Assembly: GCA_016931855.1 (NCBI GenBank)
Contig: JAFGDZ010000076.1
Span: 1 to 64,000 of the forward strand
DNA: 64,000 nucleotides
Direction of reading: 5' to 3'
DNA from: Bacteroidales bacterium
Lineage (GTDB): Bacteria; Bacteroidota; Bacteroidia; Bacteroidales; Tenuifilaceae
The notes below the pieces were generated by a model. That model saw nothing but the letters and a program-made list of their open reading frames with translations, was not told the origin of the DNA and did no database searches. This document shows, one piece after another, positions 15,628 to 23,469 of the stretch (the first letter of the stretch is position 1; every line of letters starts with the position of its first letter). The translations under genes and the position numbers were made by a program.

Positions 15628-17202
15628 CTATTTAACGCTTAGGTTCACGCTTGAGTATAGGGCGAGCAAGTCGTCAATTAGGCTATCGCTAAAATTTGTG
15701 GGCTTTTTTGCTTTAAGCTGGCTTTTTAGGGAGGAAAGCCCATACGATTCTAGCAATATATTATCCTGAATATACTGTAGCGTATAACCATGGGAAGCCA
15801 TAACCCTATCGTTTGGTACATTAGGGTTATCAACTCCTCCTTGATTAGAATCATCAATTAGGTCAATAAATATTGGCGTATATCCGCCGCTGTTTGCAAC
15901 ACCCCAGTTCTGATACCCAACTTCATGGTCGTAATCAACATCGTAGTACGTTTTATAGTAGTTTTTTGTGTAAATATGCTCTATGGCCGTAGCCCAGCTC
16001 TCTGCAATCCAGCCCTCACATCTCTGGATGTGCATATTGTGCCCCAAGTTCCAGTGGCTTATATGACCAAGCTCATGAACGGTAGTTCCAAAAATTCGGT
16101 TAGACTCCTTCAGGTTTCCGCTATTCGTATATCTACCATAAATAAATATGTTGGACAGCCCTATCAGGCTTATAAGGTCTCCTCTTGATAGTCCTGTCCC
16201 CCTTTCGTCTAAGTATGATATTTTTAACTTGTTAGATGCTGCATTTGGTGGTTTTATTCCGAATGGATTTTCGTAGAACATGTGATGCGCAGCTAGGTGT
16301 ATATGTGCAAACTGTTTAGATTTTCCCCAGTCAATGTTAAGGTACCATCTGGTAGATTTTCCGCTTTCGTTGTACCACGCTTGGAATAGTTTCCCATCTC
16401 TAATATCATAGTGAGCTCGTTCCCATTTTATGCCAAAATTCACCTTGTATAAAAAACGGGCATCAACAGTAAATTCGCCATTGTCATCTGTTATTCCTAC
16501 GCCAATATGGGTTGTCCATCGGGCCTGCACCCGCGCTCCCCTTAACGGAACCAGTCTTTTTGCTTCATCATCTTGTACCATTATCCTTCCCGAGGGTCTG
16601 TACCGTTTAAAAATACCTTTTTGTCCTGTTCCCTCCTCTGGGATGTAGTTACTACAGCCTGTCAACCTAAAGGATTCTCTTTCTACTTCATCGAAAAAAG
16701 ATGAGTAACTACTATTCTTTAGTTCATCGCCATCTTCACTATTGTTTGGGAGCACTACCTGATAAATAATTTCATGCTGAATGTTTGGAAGAGGATAGTC
16801 CAAAGGTAATACTGCATACTGCCAGGTAATAGCATCTTCTGGAAGTTCAGGGTCATGATAGTAGCACCCATTCATTTCTACTTCGTAGTTTAAAGGGAAG
16901 TCAAAAAACATTACGGACGTATCGCTCTTTAATAGGTTCAATTCATCCTCGTTTTTAGGAAGGAAGCGCAGGTAGTTATGCGTCGGGCTGATTTTAATGT
17001 CGGATTTTAATCCTTTGGATTTTAGACTGCAATATGCTGATTGCATGTTATGGATTGCGTATGGGTCATTAATTTCTTTTCCAAGTATAAGTTTCTCTTC
17101 TTTTTCTTTGGGTTGTATTTGGGAGTTAGGCTTATCTTGTATATTTTTTTCGCAACCCCAAATTAATATACAAATAATTGGAAGTAAGAAGCTCTTTTTC
17201 AT
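15628..17202 (-). CDS. Lipoprotein with HELGH metalloprotease motif
   Basis: The protein of 524 residues starts with an SpII signal (MKKSFLLPI, lipobox IWGC, Cys17), so the ATG at 17202 is chosen over the upstream alternative at 17235. A carboxypeptidase-regulatory-like beta domain is visible at about residues 205-255 (LRGARVQARWTTHIGVGITD, then NGEFTVDA). The zinc motif HELGH is at about 376-380, and a Glu in GWIAESWATAIEH about 20 residues later fits a gluzincin third ligand. I infer a cell-envelope zinc peptidase, exported and lipid-anchored. I do not recognise the family, and the N-terminal 200 residues have no assignment. It sits between a small lipoprotein and a PorT-type barrel on the same strand. 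Confidence 0.75.
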   Translation of the reverse strand: MKKSFLLPIICILIWGCEKNIQDKPNSQIQPKEKEEKLILGKEINDPYAIHNMQSAYCSLKSKGLKSDIKISPTHNYLRFLPKNEDELNLLKSDTSVMFFDFPLNYEVEMNGCYYHDPELPEDAITWQYAVLPLDYPLPNIQHEIIYQVVLPNNSEDGDELKNSSYSSFFDEVERESFRLTGCSNYIPEEGTGQKGIFKRYRPSGRIMVQDDEAKRLVPLRGARVQARWTTHIGVGITDDNGEFTVDARFLYKVNFGIKWERAHYDIRDGKLFQAWYNESGKSTRWYLNIDWGKSKQFAHIHLAAHHMFYENPFGIKPPNAASNKLKISYLDERGTGLSRGDLISLIGLSNIFIYGRYTNSGNLKESNRIFGTTVHELGHISHWNLGHNMHIQRCEGWIAESWATAIEHIYTKNYYKTYYDVDYDHEVGYQNWGVANSGGYTPIFIDLIDDSNQGGVDNPNVPNDRVMASHGYTLQYIQDNILLESYGLSSLKSQLKAKKPTNFSDSLIDDLLALYSSVNLSVK

Positions 17203-17452
17203 GGTTATGATTTTTAAGATTAGATTATAATGCAATGTAGTAACTATTTTTTTGTAAGTGACCTGATTTATTCTATCGTATAAAAAAATAACAATTCATT
17301 AACAGTAAGTTATGATTTTGTTCTTACTGCTCAAATTAACTCCTAAGGACTTGGCGCAGCCAAACACTTTTGATGTGTAATAATGCAAAATAGAGCAGGA
17401 GAAAAAACTCCCACTCTATTTCTAAACTCAATTATAAGTTGTTGTTTGGATC

Positions 17453-18172
17453 CTATAACCCTAACCCTATCCCAACCTTAAAGCCAAATGCATTGGTTGT
17501 AAAATCGGGAGTTGAGCTGCGATGATTTTTATTTGCATTAATTAATCCCATACGGTAGTACACTTCCATAGAAATGGCGTAGCCACCTGCGCTAAAATCT
17601 ATACCTGCACCAGGGGTAAAGGCTGCGGTAAACTGATTAAAGGCACTGGATACATCATCGGTGTATGTATTAAGCATGGGGGTAACGCCAATAATTTTGT
17701 AGCTTTCAATAACGGCATTAGTTTGTATGTTGTATGCCATTGCGCAACCTACAGCTAAAAACGGCCTAACGGCACCATTCATACCAGGAAGTCCAAGCTT
17801 TGCAGCAATGGGAACCTCTAGTGTGTGTGATTTTATTGTAAGGTGATTTACTGCTCCCGATACAATTAGTGGAGAGCTAGAAGAGTAAACCCAGTTAGGA
17901 TTTACGCTATTACCTCCGTATTGTGTGTAGAGTAAATCTGCTGACACAGAAAGCCATTGGGATAGCTGGTATTGGGCAAAACCGCCAACAACAGGGCTTA
18001 TTGTTGGAAGTGTACGGGCTTGTCCGCTTACGGCAAGATGGTTGCTTGCAAAACCCACCCGAGCTCCAACAACAAGCGACGACTCGTTCTGCGCCAGAAC
18101 ACTCTGCCCTCCAATAAGCAGAAGGGGGCACAGAACAAAGGCTATTCGCTTGGCTAGTGAAGTAATTCTCAT
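17453..18172 (-). CDS. PorT-type outer-membrane beta-barrel protein
   Basis: The 239-residue protein has a signal peptide (about residues 1-27, LCPLLLIGGQSVLA) and then an eight-strand-like pattern: LVVGARVGFASNHLAV, WLSVSADLLYTQYGG, LEVPIAAKLG, VRPFLAVGCAMAYNI, AISMEVYYRMGLINA, and a last strand FGFKVGIGLGL. This is the general PorT/OMP_b-brl_2 family widespread in Bacteroidota; it is not necessarily the type IX secretion component PorT. It is separated by 156 bases from the repeat lipoprotein upstream, which has its own terminator. Function unknown. Confidence 0.82.
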   Translation of the reverse strand: MRITSLAKRIAFVLCPLLLIGGQSVLAQNESSLVVGARVGFASNHLAVSGQARTLPTISPVVGGFAQYQLSQWLSVSADLLYTQYGGNSVNPNWVYSSSSPLIVSGAVNHLTIKSHTLEVPIAAKLGLPGMNGAVRPFLAVGCAMAYNIQTNAVIESYKIIGVTPMLNTYTDDVSSAFNQFTAAFTPGAGIDFSAGGYAISMEVYYRMGLINANKNHRSSTPDFTTNAFGFKVGIGLGL

Positions 18173-18280
18173 GTAGCTGTTTGTTTAGTATTGTTAGTTC
18201 AGCACAGTGTGCTTGTATAAAGCAGGAAAGGTGTTAATGTACTTGCCCCTTCGCCTGATACTAATTCTATAGATAATCAG

Positions 18281-18314
18281 AATAAGCCTGCCCCTTGCTA
18301 GCAGCAGGCTTATT
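18281..18314 (-). terminator. Terminator of the repeat lipoprotein gene
   Basis: AATAAGCCTGC (18281-18291) pairs perfectly with GCAGGCTTATT (18304-18314) around a 12-base loop, 15 bases past the stop of the 984-residue lipoprotein gene on the minus strand. Confidence 0.75.
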
Positions 18315-18328
18315 ACTGTGGATAGCAA

Positions 18329-21283
18329 TTAGTCAACCTTCTGGGTACGAGAACCTGTACCCATGTAGAAATCAACAATAGTGGCAGTGCCAGGTTTTAC
18401 GGAGAAGATGCCCCCCTTAAACTCTGGGAATTTACCAGAAATTACAGCACCAGGAGCAGTTGCATGTGTAGTAGCAGGGAAGTTCTTGCTAGTATAACCT
18501 TTACCTCCATCGATAATTGTTACGCTGGTAACCTTACCGGCAGAAATAACAGCTTTTGCCTTAGCTCCGCTACCAACACCTTCAACTGCAGGTAGTATGG
18601 TAACCTCAGGTACAGATGTGTACCCTTCGCCAGCATCGTCAATATTAACGCTGGTAATTGAGCCTTGAGCGTTAACCCTAACAGATCCCTTAGCAACTAG
18701 TGCTCTTTGTGGAATAACTAGCTTAACAGCTGGTGCCGATGTGTAGCCAGTACCGCTATTGGTAATGTCGATACGAACAATACTACCACCTTCGCCTACA
18801 ACGGCAGTAGCAGCAGCACCGCTACCAAAACCATCGGCAGGAACAAACTCCACAACTGGAACAGCAGTGTAGCCAGCGCCTTGGTTGGTGATGTTAACTG
18901 CATATATGCTTCCAGTTTTAGCAACGGCCGAAGCAGCAGCACCAGTAGTTTTAGTAGAAATGCTGATGGAAGGTGCAGCGGTATAATCCATTCCTGCATC
19001 TTCAATATCGAAACCAGTTACCTTATCGTCGGTTATAATAGCCTTTACGCGGGCTTGCTTTGCGCTGGCACCGCCACCACTTACAGCTACATTAGGTGCA
19101 GCAGTATAGCCTTGGCCTGGGTTGGTAAGCACTATGCGGTTAAGAACTCCATTGCCTAAATTGGCAAAAGCAGTAGCCTTTGTGATTTCCATACCATCAC
19201 CAGTAATTATAACTTGAGGTGCTGTTAGGTATCCGCTTCCAGGATTGGTTACGGTTATGGCTTGAACCTTGTACTGAACCTCGGCAACAGCGGTTGCTCC
19301 AGAGCCTTCGCCGCCTGTAATTTGTACAGTAGGGGTGCTAGTGAAGCCAACGCCTGCGTTGTTAATTGTAATGCCGGTTAGTGGGCAGCTAAGGGTATAT
19401 GATGTACCACTAATAGGTATGCCATCGAAAGTAATTACATTAACATAGTTGGCAGAATATAGGAAGCCGCTACCTCCATCAGTTACCACTACCTTATCAA
19501 TTTGTTTCTCAATAGTTACAGGATCTACAGTTGCTGATGCGCCTGAACCGCTTCCTCCAGAAATAGTAACTGTAGGTGCAGTTGTGTAGCCATTACCGCC
19601 ATGTACAATAGTGATGTTGGTAACGCTACCACTGCTAATTGTGGCGTATGCCGAAGCACCAGAGCCACCACCACCAGATATAGTAACTGTTGGCGCAGAT
19701 ACGTAACCAGTACCACCGTTGCTTAGGTTGATAGAGGTTAATCTTCCGCCAGTTTTAAGTGTAGCTGTAGCAGTAGCGCCGTTAGGAAGTCCAACGGTTG
19801 GGGTAACAACGTACCACCTATCAGCGTCTTTAGGCACATCTATAGTTTTAATTTGCCCTGCGCCTAGTTGTGCAGTTGCCATTGCTCCAGTACCATTGCC
19901 ACCACTAATGGTAACAGTTGGTACCGACGAGAAGCCCGTTCCAGTGGCGGTTACATTAATCTTTTTTAAAGAGCCATTCATAACGGTATTGGCAACAGCA
20001 CCAGCGCCATAGCCATCGGTGCTTTTGAAGGTAACAACTGGAGCTTTGGTATAACCATAGCCAGTATTTCCAATTACAATGCTTTTTACTCCGTAGGCAA
20101 TTTCAGCAGCAGCAGCAGCATTCTTTCCTAAATCCTCAAAGGTTATAGATGGGTTGCTGTACTTTTTACCAGCATTGGTAACTTCAACCTTGGTAACATA
20201 ACCATCGGCCGATATGGTTGCAACTGCAGTTGCTCCAGTTCCAGTAACATCGGTTATATTTACTTTAGGAGCTTGGGTATAACCAGCGCCAGCGTTGCTA
20301 ATAACGATGTTTTCAATCTCGCCCTGCGAAAGAACTGCAGTTGCAGAAGCAGCTGAAGTAGGTGCAGCAGCGGCAATACCATCAGGCTCACCAAACAATA
20401 CGTATGCAGGGAGTACGGTTGGAATAGTAGATACAGAAGTTCCTCCAATAGATGAGAAAATGGTACGTACCTTTTGAACCCCAGTAACCTCTTTGTCATT
20501 AACCTTATTTGCAAGAAGGCTTTGTTCTAGCGCGATATCGTCAATTTCTGGTCTAAAAGGAAGCCCTTTTGCTGTGGTAGGCACAGTAATGGTGTACTCT
20601 CCATTGGCATCGGTTGTGGCGCGCATTACTGCAGAACCATAGGTCATTGAAATAATTTGACCCATACCATTATCTCCAGTTTGGTTGTTGAACATACCAG
20701 TGAACTGTGGATCATCAGTATTAAGCACCATCGCCACGTTTATATTGGCGGCAGGCTCTGGGCTATTATTGGTAAGGTCGGAGTCAATGGTTACTTTCCC
20801 TTTTATAGTAGAAGTGCTTTCTCCTGTTAGCGCAAAAACTGGAACTTGGGTTGCTGCGTTGCGCATTCCTTCTTCGCCTAAGTTATAGCTATCCTGACCT
20901 TCGGGGCTTAGGCTAGCTACAAAACTCATAGGAGTGTATCCGTCAAGGTTTACGTCAACAGCAACTTTGCCAATGCGTAGGTCTGGGAATACTACCATAC
21001 CTTGCTCATTAGTAGTTTCAGTTTTTACAATTCCCCACTGGCTAATGGTAACGCTTACTCCTGCTAAACCGTTTCCAGCTTTACTTCCAACAGAAGCGTC
21101 GGTTCCATTAATAATGTGAATGGTGTAGTTAACAATTCCTCCTGCTTTTTTTAGAGAGTCGCGAAGGCGTTCTATCTCAGTTTGAGCATTAAGGGAATCT
21201 TCTTCAGTAAACTTATCTTCGCACGAAGATGCTGCTCCTAGAAGAAACAGTCCAATTACCATTAATTTAAGGTAGTTTTTCAT
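18329..21283 (-). CDS. 984-residue lipoprotein with 16 tandem GxGYTxxP repeats
   Basis: An SpII signal (lipobox ASSC, Cys21) is followed by a short possible coiled coil (about residues 30-50), a carboxypeptidase-regulatory-like domain (about 65-120, GLAGVSVTISQWGIVKTET), and a second similar domain at about 155-240. From about residue 320 to the end there are 16 imperfect repeats of 36-42 residues with core V.I.N.G.GYT.AP.VTI.GG.G.GA.A.A. The repeats are Gly/Ala/Thr/Val-rich with regular short strands, suggesting a beta-solenoid or bead-like stalk. I infer a long lipid-anchored surface structure. No catalytic motif is seen and I cannot name a characterised homologue. The gene has its own terminator (18281-18314) and a 506-base empty region upstream. 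Confidence 0.85.
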   Translation of the reverse strand: MKNYLKLMVIGLFLLGAASSCEDKFTEEDSLNAQTEIERLRDSLKKAGGIVNYTIHIINGTDASVGSKAGNGLAGVSVTISQWGIVKTETTNEQGMVVFPDLRIGKVAVDVNLDGYTPMSFVASLSPEGQDSYNLGEEGMRNAATQVPVFALTGESTSTIKGKVTIDSDLTNNSPEPAANINVAMVLNTDDPQFTGMFNNQTGDNGMGQIISMTYGSAVMRATTDANGEYTITVPTTAKGLPFRPEIDDIALEQSLLANKVNDKEVTGVQKVRTIFSSIGGTSVSTIPTVLPAYVLFGEPDGIAAAAPTSAASATAVLSQGEIENIVISNAGAGYTQAPKVNITDVTGTGATAVATISADGYVTKVEVTNAGKKYSNPSITFEDLGKNAAAAAEIAYGVKSIVIGNTGYGYTKAPVVTFKSTDGYGAGAVANTVMNGSLKKINVTATGTGFSSVPTVTISGGNGTGAMATAQLGAGQIKTIDVPKDADRWYVVTPTVGLPNGATATATLKTGGRLTSINLSNGGTGYVSAPTVTISGGGGSGASAYATISSGSVTNITIVHGGNGYTTAPTVTISGGSGSGASATVDPVTIEKQIDKVVVTDGGSGFLYSANYVNVITFDGIPISGTSYTLSCPLTGITINNAGVGFTSTPTVQITGGEGSGATAVAEVQYKVQAITVTNPGSGYLTAPQVIITGDGMEITKATAFANLGNGVLNRIVLTNPGQGYTAAPNVAVSGGGASAKQARVKAIITDDKVTGFDIEDAGMDYTAAPSISISTKTTGAAASAVAKTGSIYAVNITNQGAGYTAVPVVEFVPADGFGSGAAATAVVGEGGSIVRIDITNSGTGYTSAPAVKLVIPQRALVAKGSVRVNAQGSITSVNIDDAGEGYTSVPEVTILPAVEGVGSGAKAKAVISAGKVTSVTIIDGGKGYTSKNFPATTHATAPGAVISGKFPEFKGGIFSVKPGTATIVDFYMGTGSRTQKVD
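18385..20322 (-). repeat. Coding tandem repeat array, 16 units of about 110-125 bp
   Basis: The array encodes the repeat part of the 984-residue lipoprotein. Units begin near ...I.V.N.G.GY and each carries a variant of APTVTISGG and a Gly/Ala-rich turn. Units 6 and 7 are closest to each other (both share APTVTISGG and GSGASA); units 5, 8 and 16 are most divergent. At DNA level the units are diverged, so the array is old, not freshly amplified. Confidence 0.85.
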
Positions 21284-21789
21284 TTTGTTTCCGTTGCTTT
21301 TGGTTAATTAATAATGGGGTTTTATGCCCTTCCCCATTGTAAGGGTTTATGTTAGCGAATACCTTTTTTAGTCTAATAACTTGGATTAAAATGATAGGAT
21401 ACTCAAAAACAGATCGAAATTAGTTAATGGGATTTAGTTATACGCAGATGTCACCCTGCTGCTTAACAACTTGTCAAGCAGCAGGCTGCTGTATCCCTTT
21501 AAAATAAAGGGGTACTCGAATTCTAAAATGGAAGTGTCAATGTAGGAACGATGTTCCGGGCTTATTAATACGGTTATTTACCATGCGATTTAACACAAGT
21601 GTTAATCAATCAGGGTGGTAGGGTATTGGCGGAGGCCTCCCTTGGAATAAGTGTGTGTTGTCAGGGGTTGAGAGGGATTGCTTTGTTTAAAATGCTTGAT
21701 TACTAGAGGGGTAACGTATGGTAATTGGTCGTTTGTTAAGGCCTGTCACGGGTTTGACATATTATTCGTTAACGTGCATTTTAGTTCCT
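21284..21789. other. 506-base gene-free region upstream of the repeat lipoprotein
   Basis: No convincing gene is present; the plus-strand frame at 21678-21884 runs antisense into the next gene and has no family features. The stretch holds AT-rich DNA next to the lipoprotein start, a G-rich patch at about 21615-21645 that includes GGAGGCCTCC, and no exact -7 box that I can place with confidence. It is the longest gene-free stretch on this side of the window apart from the rimP leader. Confidence 0.5.
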
Positions 21790-22569
21790 TTAATGGATAT
21801 TTTGGAGTGACAAAAGTATCCTCTCAATTTTTACCCCAATATCACTTATTTGCGATTCATAAGCATTGCTATCCTCTTCAATAGCTCTAATAATGTATTC
21901 GTAGTGTATAATTCTAAGTAGAGCATACTCCTGTAAAAGTTGGTTTTGCCTAACTAGTTCTGCGGGGAGGTTTTCTGTAGCGCTCAGCCTTTCAACAATA
22001 TCTCTATTCTTTTTCCATAGCTCAAGGCCAATATTTAGCTCCCTAAGCAGTCGTTGGTCACTCGTTCCTTCGGCAAGGGAAAAAACCTGTAGGGCTTTTT
22101 TCTCGTTGCGGGTAAAAATTTCTATTTCATTATCATACATCTCTGTATCAAAACTGTAGCTAGGCGTAGTTAAGTATATAGCTCCAAATACACCCGCAAA
22201 AAGCACAGCAATGGATAGCGCACCAATGCCTGCACCTCTCCACGATGAGTAGAATTGTCCTCCCTTTTGCTTGTGGGCTTCCAGCTCTTCGCCCTGCAGC
22301 CTCTCTACAATAAGGTAAACTATTAGGGAGTAAATAAGTGGGAACAGAATGTTTGGAACCTTATCAATAATTCCTTCAGGTAGCATAAAAACCGCGGCAA
22401 GAATTATAATAGTTGTTAAAATGCCAATAATAAGAGAATTAACGGCTTGCCTTCTTTTGTTAAGTGTTTTGAAGTTATGATAAATTAGAACGCCTGCTGC
22501 TAAGGGGCCTCCTACAACTGTTGCAACCGAAATGGCTTTTTGCGAATAGAATTTTACCTGATTATCCAT
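21790..22569 (-). CDS. Inner-membrane protein of unknown function
   Basis: The 259-residue protein has four or so membrane helices in its first half: SVATVVGGPLAAGVLIYH, NSLIIGILTTIIILAAVFML, VPNILFPLIYSLIVYLIV, and GIGALSIAVLFAGVFGAIYL. The C-terminal half (about residues 135-259) is soluble and helical, rich in Glu, Arg and Leu, with a coiled-coil look. I recall no named family. Neighbours (glycosyltransferases in the same direction) give no firm clue, as 169 bases separate it from them. The ATG at 22569 is the first in-frame ATG and starts just before a helix. Confidence 0.7.
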   Translation of the reverse strand: MDNQVKFYSQKAISVATVVGGPLAAGVLIYHNFKTLNKRRQAVNSLIIGILTTIIILAAVFMLPEGIIDKVPNILFPLIYSLIVYLIVERLQGEELEAHKQKGGQFYSSWRGAGIGALSIAVLFAGVFGAIYLTTPSYSFDTEMYDNEIEIFTRNEKKALQVFSLAEGTSDQRLLRELNIGLELWKKNRDIVERLSATENLPAELVRQNQLLQEYALLRIIHYEYIIRAIEEDSNAYESQISDIGVKIERILLSLQNIH

Positions 22570-22738
22570 CTGTTATCAAAAAAATTAGCTCATATAATGA
22601 TTTTCCAATGTAGCTAAATGTTTTTTTCTATAAAAGCAATTGGTGAATACCAATTGTTGGTTTTGATTAATTGCTCAAGAATTAGGGCAAACCAGATTTA
22701 TTTATGATTTGCCCTATAGTGCAGCTTAGCGTAAGTGG

Positions 22739-23449
22739 CTATAGCCACCGGCAGTACTGCACGGAGACCCTTAGAACTCCGAGGCCGTATTTGATGCTAC
22801 GTGAAAAGTTAATTGACGATGATTCGCTAAAGTACTTTGTGGGGCACGATATTTCGGCAATGCTATATCCTTTACTGGCGATTTGGGCCAGCATCTCGTT
22901 ATCGAACACAAAATCGTTTGAGTTGTACTCATAGTCTATGCTCTTTAGCACCTCTTTAGAGAAAGCCCTATACCCTGTATGGTACTCGCTAAGCTTTTGG
23001 TTGAGCATTAGGTTCTGAAAAAGAGTAAGGCATCTGTTGGCAACATACTTATACCGGGGCATTCCTCCTTTTATGCATGATTTGCCTAGTATGCGCGATC
23101 CAAGAACAACAGGGTACACCCCGTTTGCAATAACATAGCACATTGATTCTATTAACCTGGGTGTATATTGGTAGTCGGGATGAAGCATTATTACTATGTC
23201 TGCGCCTAGTTCAAGTGCTTTGTTGTAGCAGGTTTTTTGGTTTGCGCCGTAGCCTAGGTTTTCATTATGCGGAATTATATGTTTTATCCCTAAGTTGTAT
23301 GCAACCTTAAGGGTTTGGTCTGTACTTGCGTCATCAACAAGAACTACCTCATCAACAACCTCAAATGGTATTTCGCTATAGGTTGTAGCCAAGGTTCTCT
23401 CGGCATTGTATGCAGGTAGAACAACTACCACCTTTTTGTTTCTTATCAT
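22739..23449 (-). CDS. Family 2 glycosyltransferase, dolichol-phosphate-sugar synthase type
   Basis: The 236-residue protein transfers a sugar from a nucleotide donor, probably to a polyprenyl phosphate or glycan. The GT-A fold is clear: VVVVLPAYNAERTL at about residues 7-20, VDEVVLVDDASTDQT at about 32-46, and the DXD-like site in DIVIMLHPDYQY at about 84-95, then PVVLGSRILG and EYHTGYRAFS typical of DPM1/GtrB-like enzymes. There are no C-terminal membrane helices, so it is a compact cytosolic or membrane-associated enzyme. It starts 20 bases after the GT-C protein upstream in the same direction; one could supply a lipid-linked sugar and the other use it. Confidence 0.85.
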   Translation of the reverse strand: MIRNKKVVVVLPAYNAERTLATTYSEIPFEVVDEVVLVDDASTDQTLKVAYNLGIKHIIPHNENLGYGANQKTCYNKALELGADIVIMLHPDYQYTPRLIESMCYVIANGVYPVVLGSRILGKSCIKGGMPRYKYVANRCLTLFQNLMLNQKLSEYHTGYRAFSKEVLKSIDYEYNSNDFVFDNEMLAQIASKGYSIAEISCPTKYFSESSSINFSRSIKYGLGVLRVSVQYCRWL

Positions 23450-23469
23450 GATATATAGATTTTTACGTT

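Noticed and set aside
18385-20322. CRISPR-like or mobile repeat interpretation of the repeat block
   Set aside because: The repeats keep reading frame, differ in length by whole codons and encode a clear protein pattern, so they are protein repeats.
21678-21884. 68-residue plus-strand frame in the long intergenic gap
   Set aside because: It runs antisense into the 3' end of the next gene, has no recognisable domain and no promoter box.
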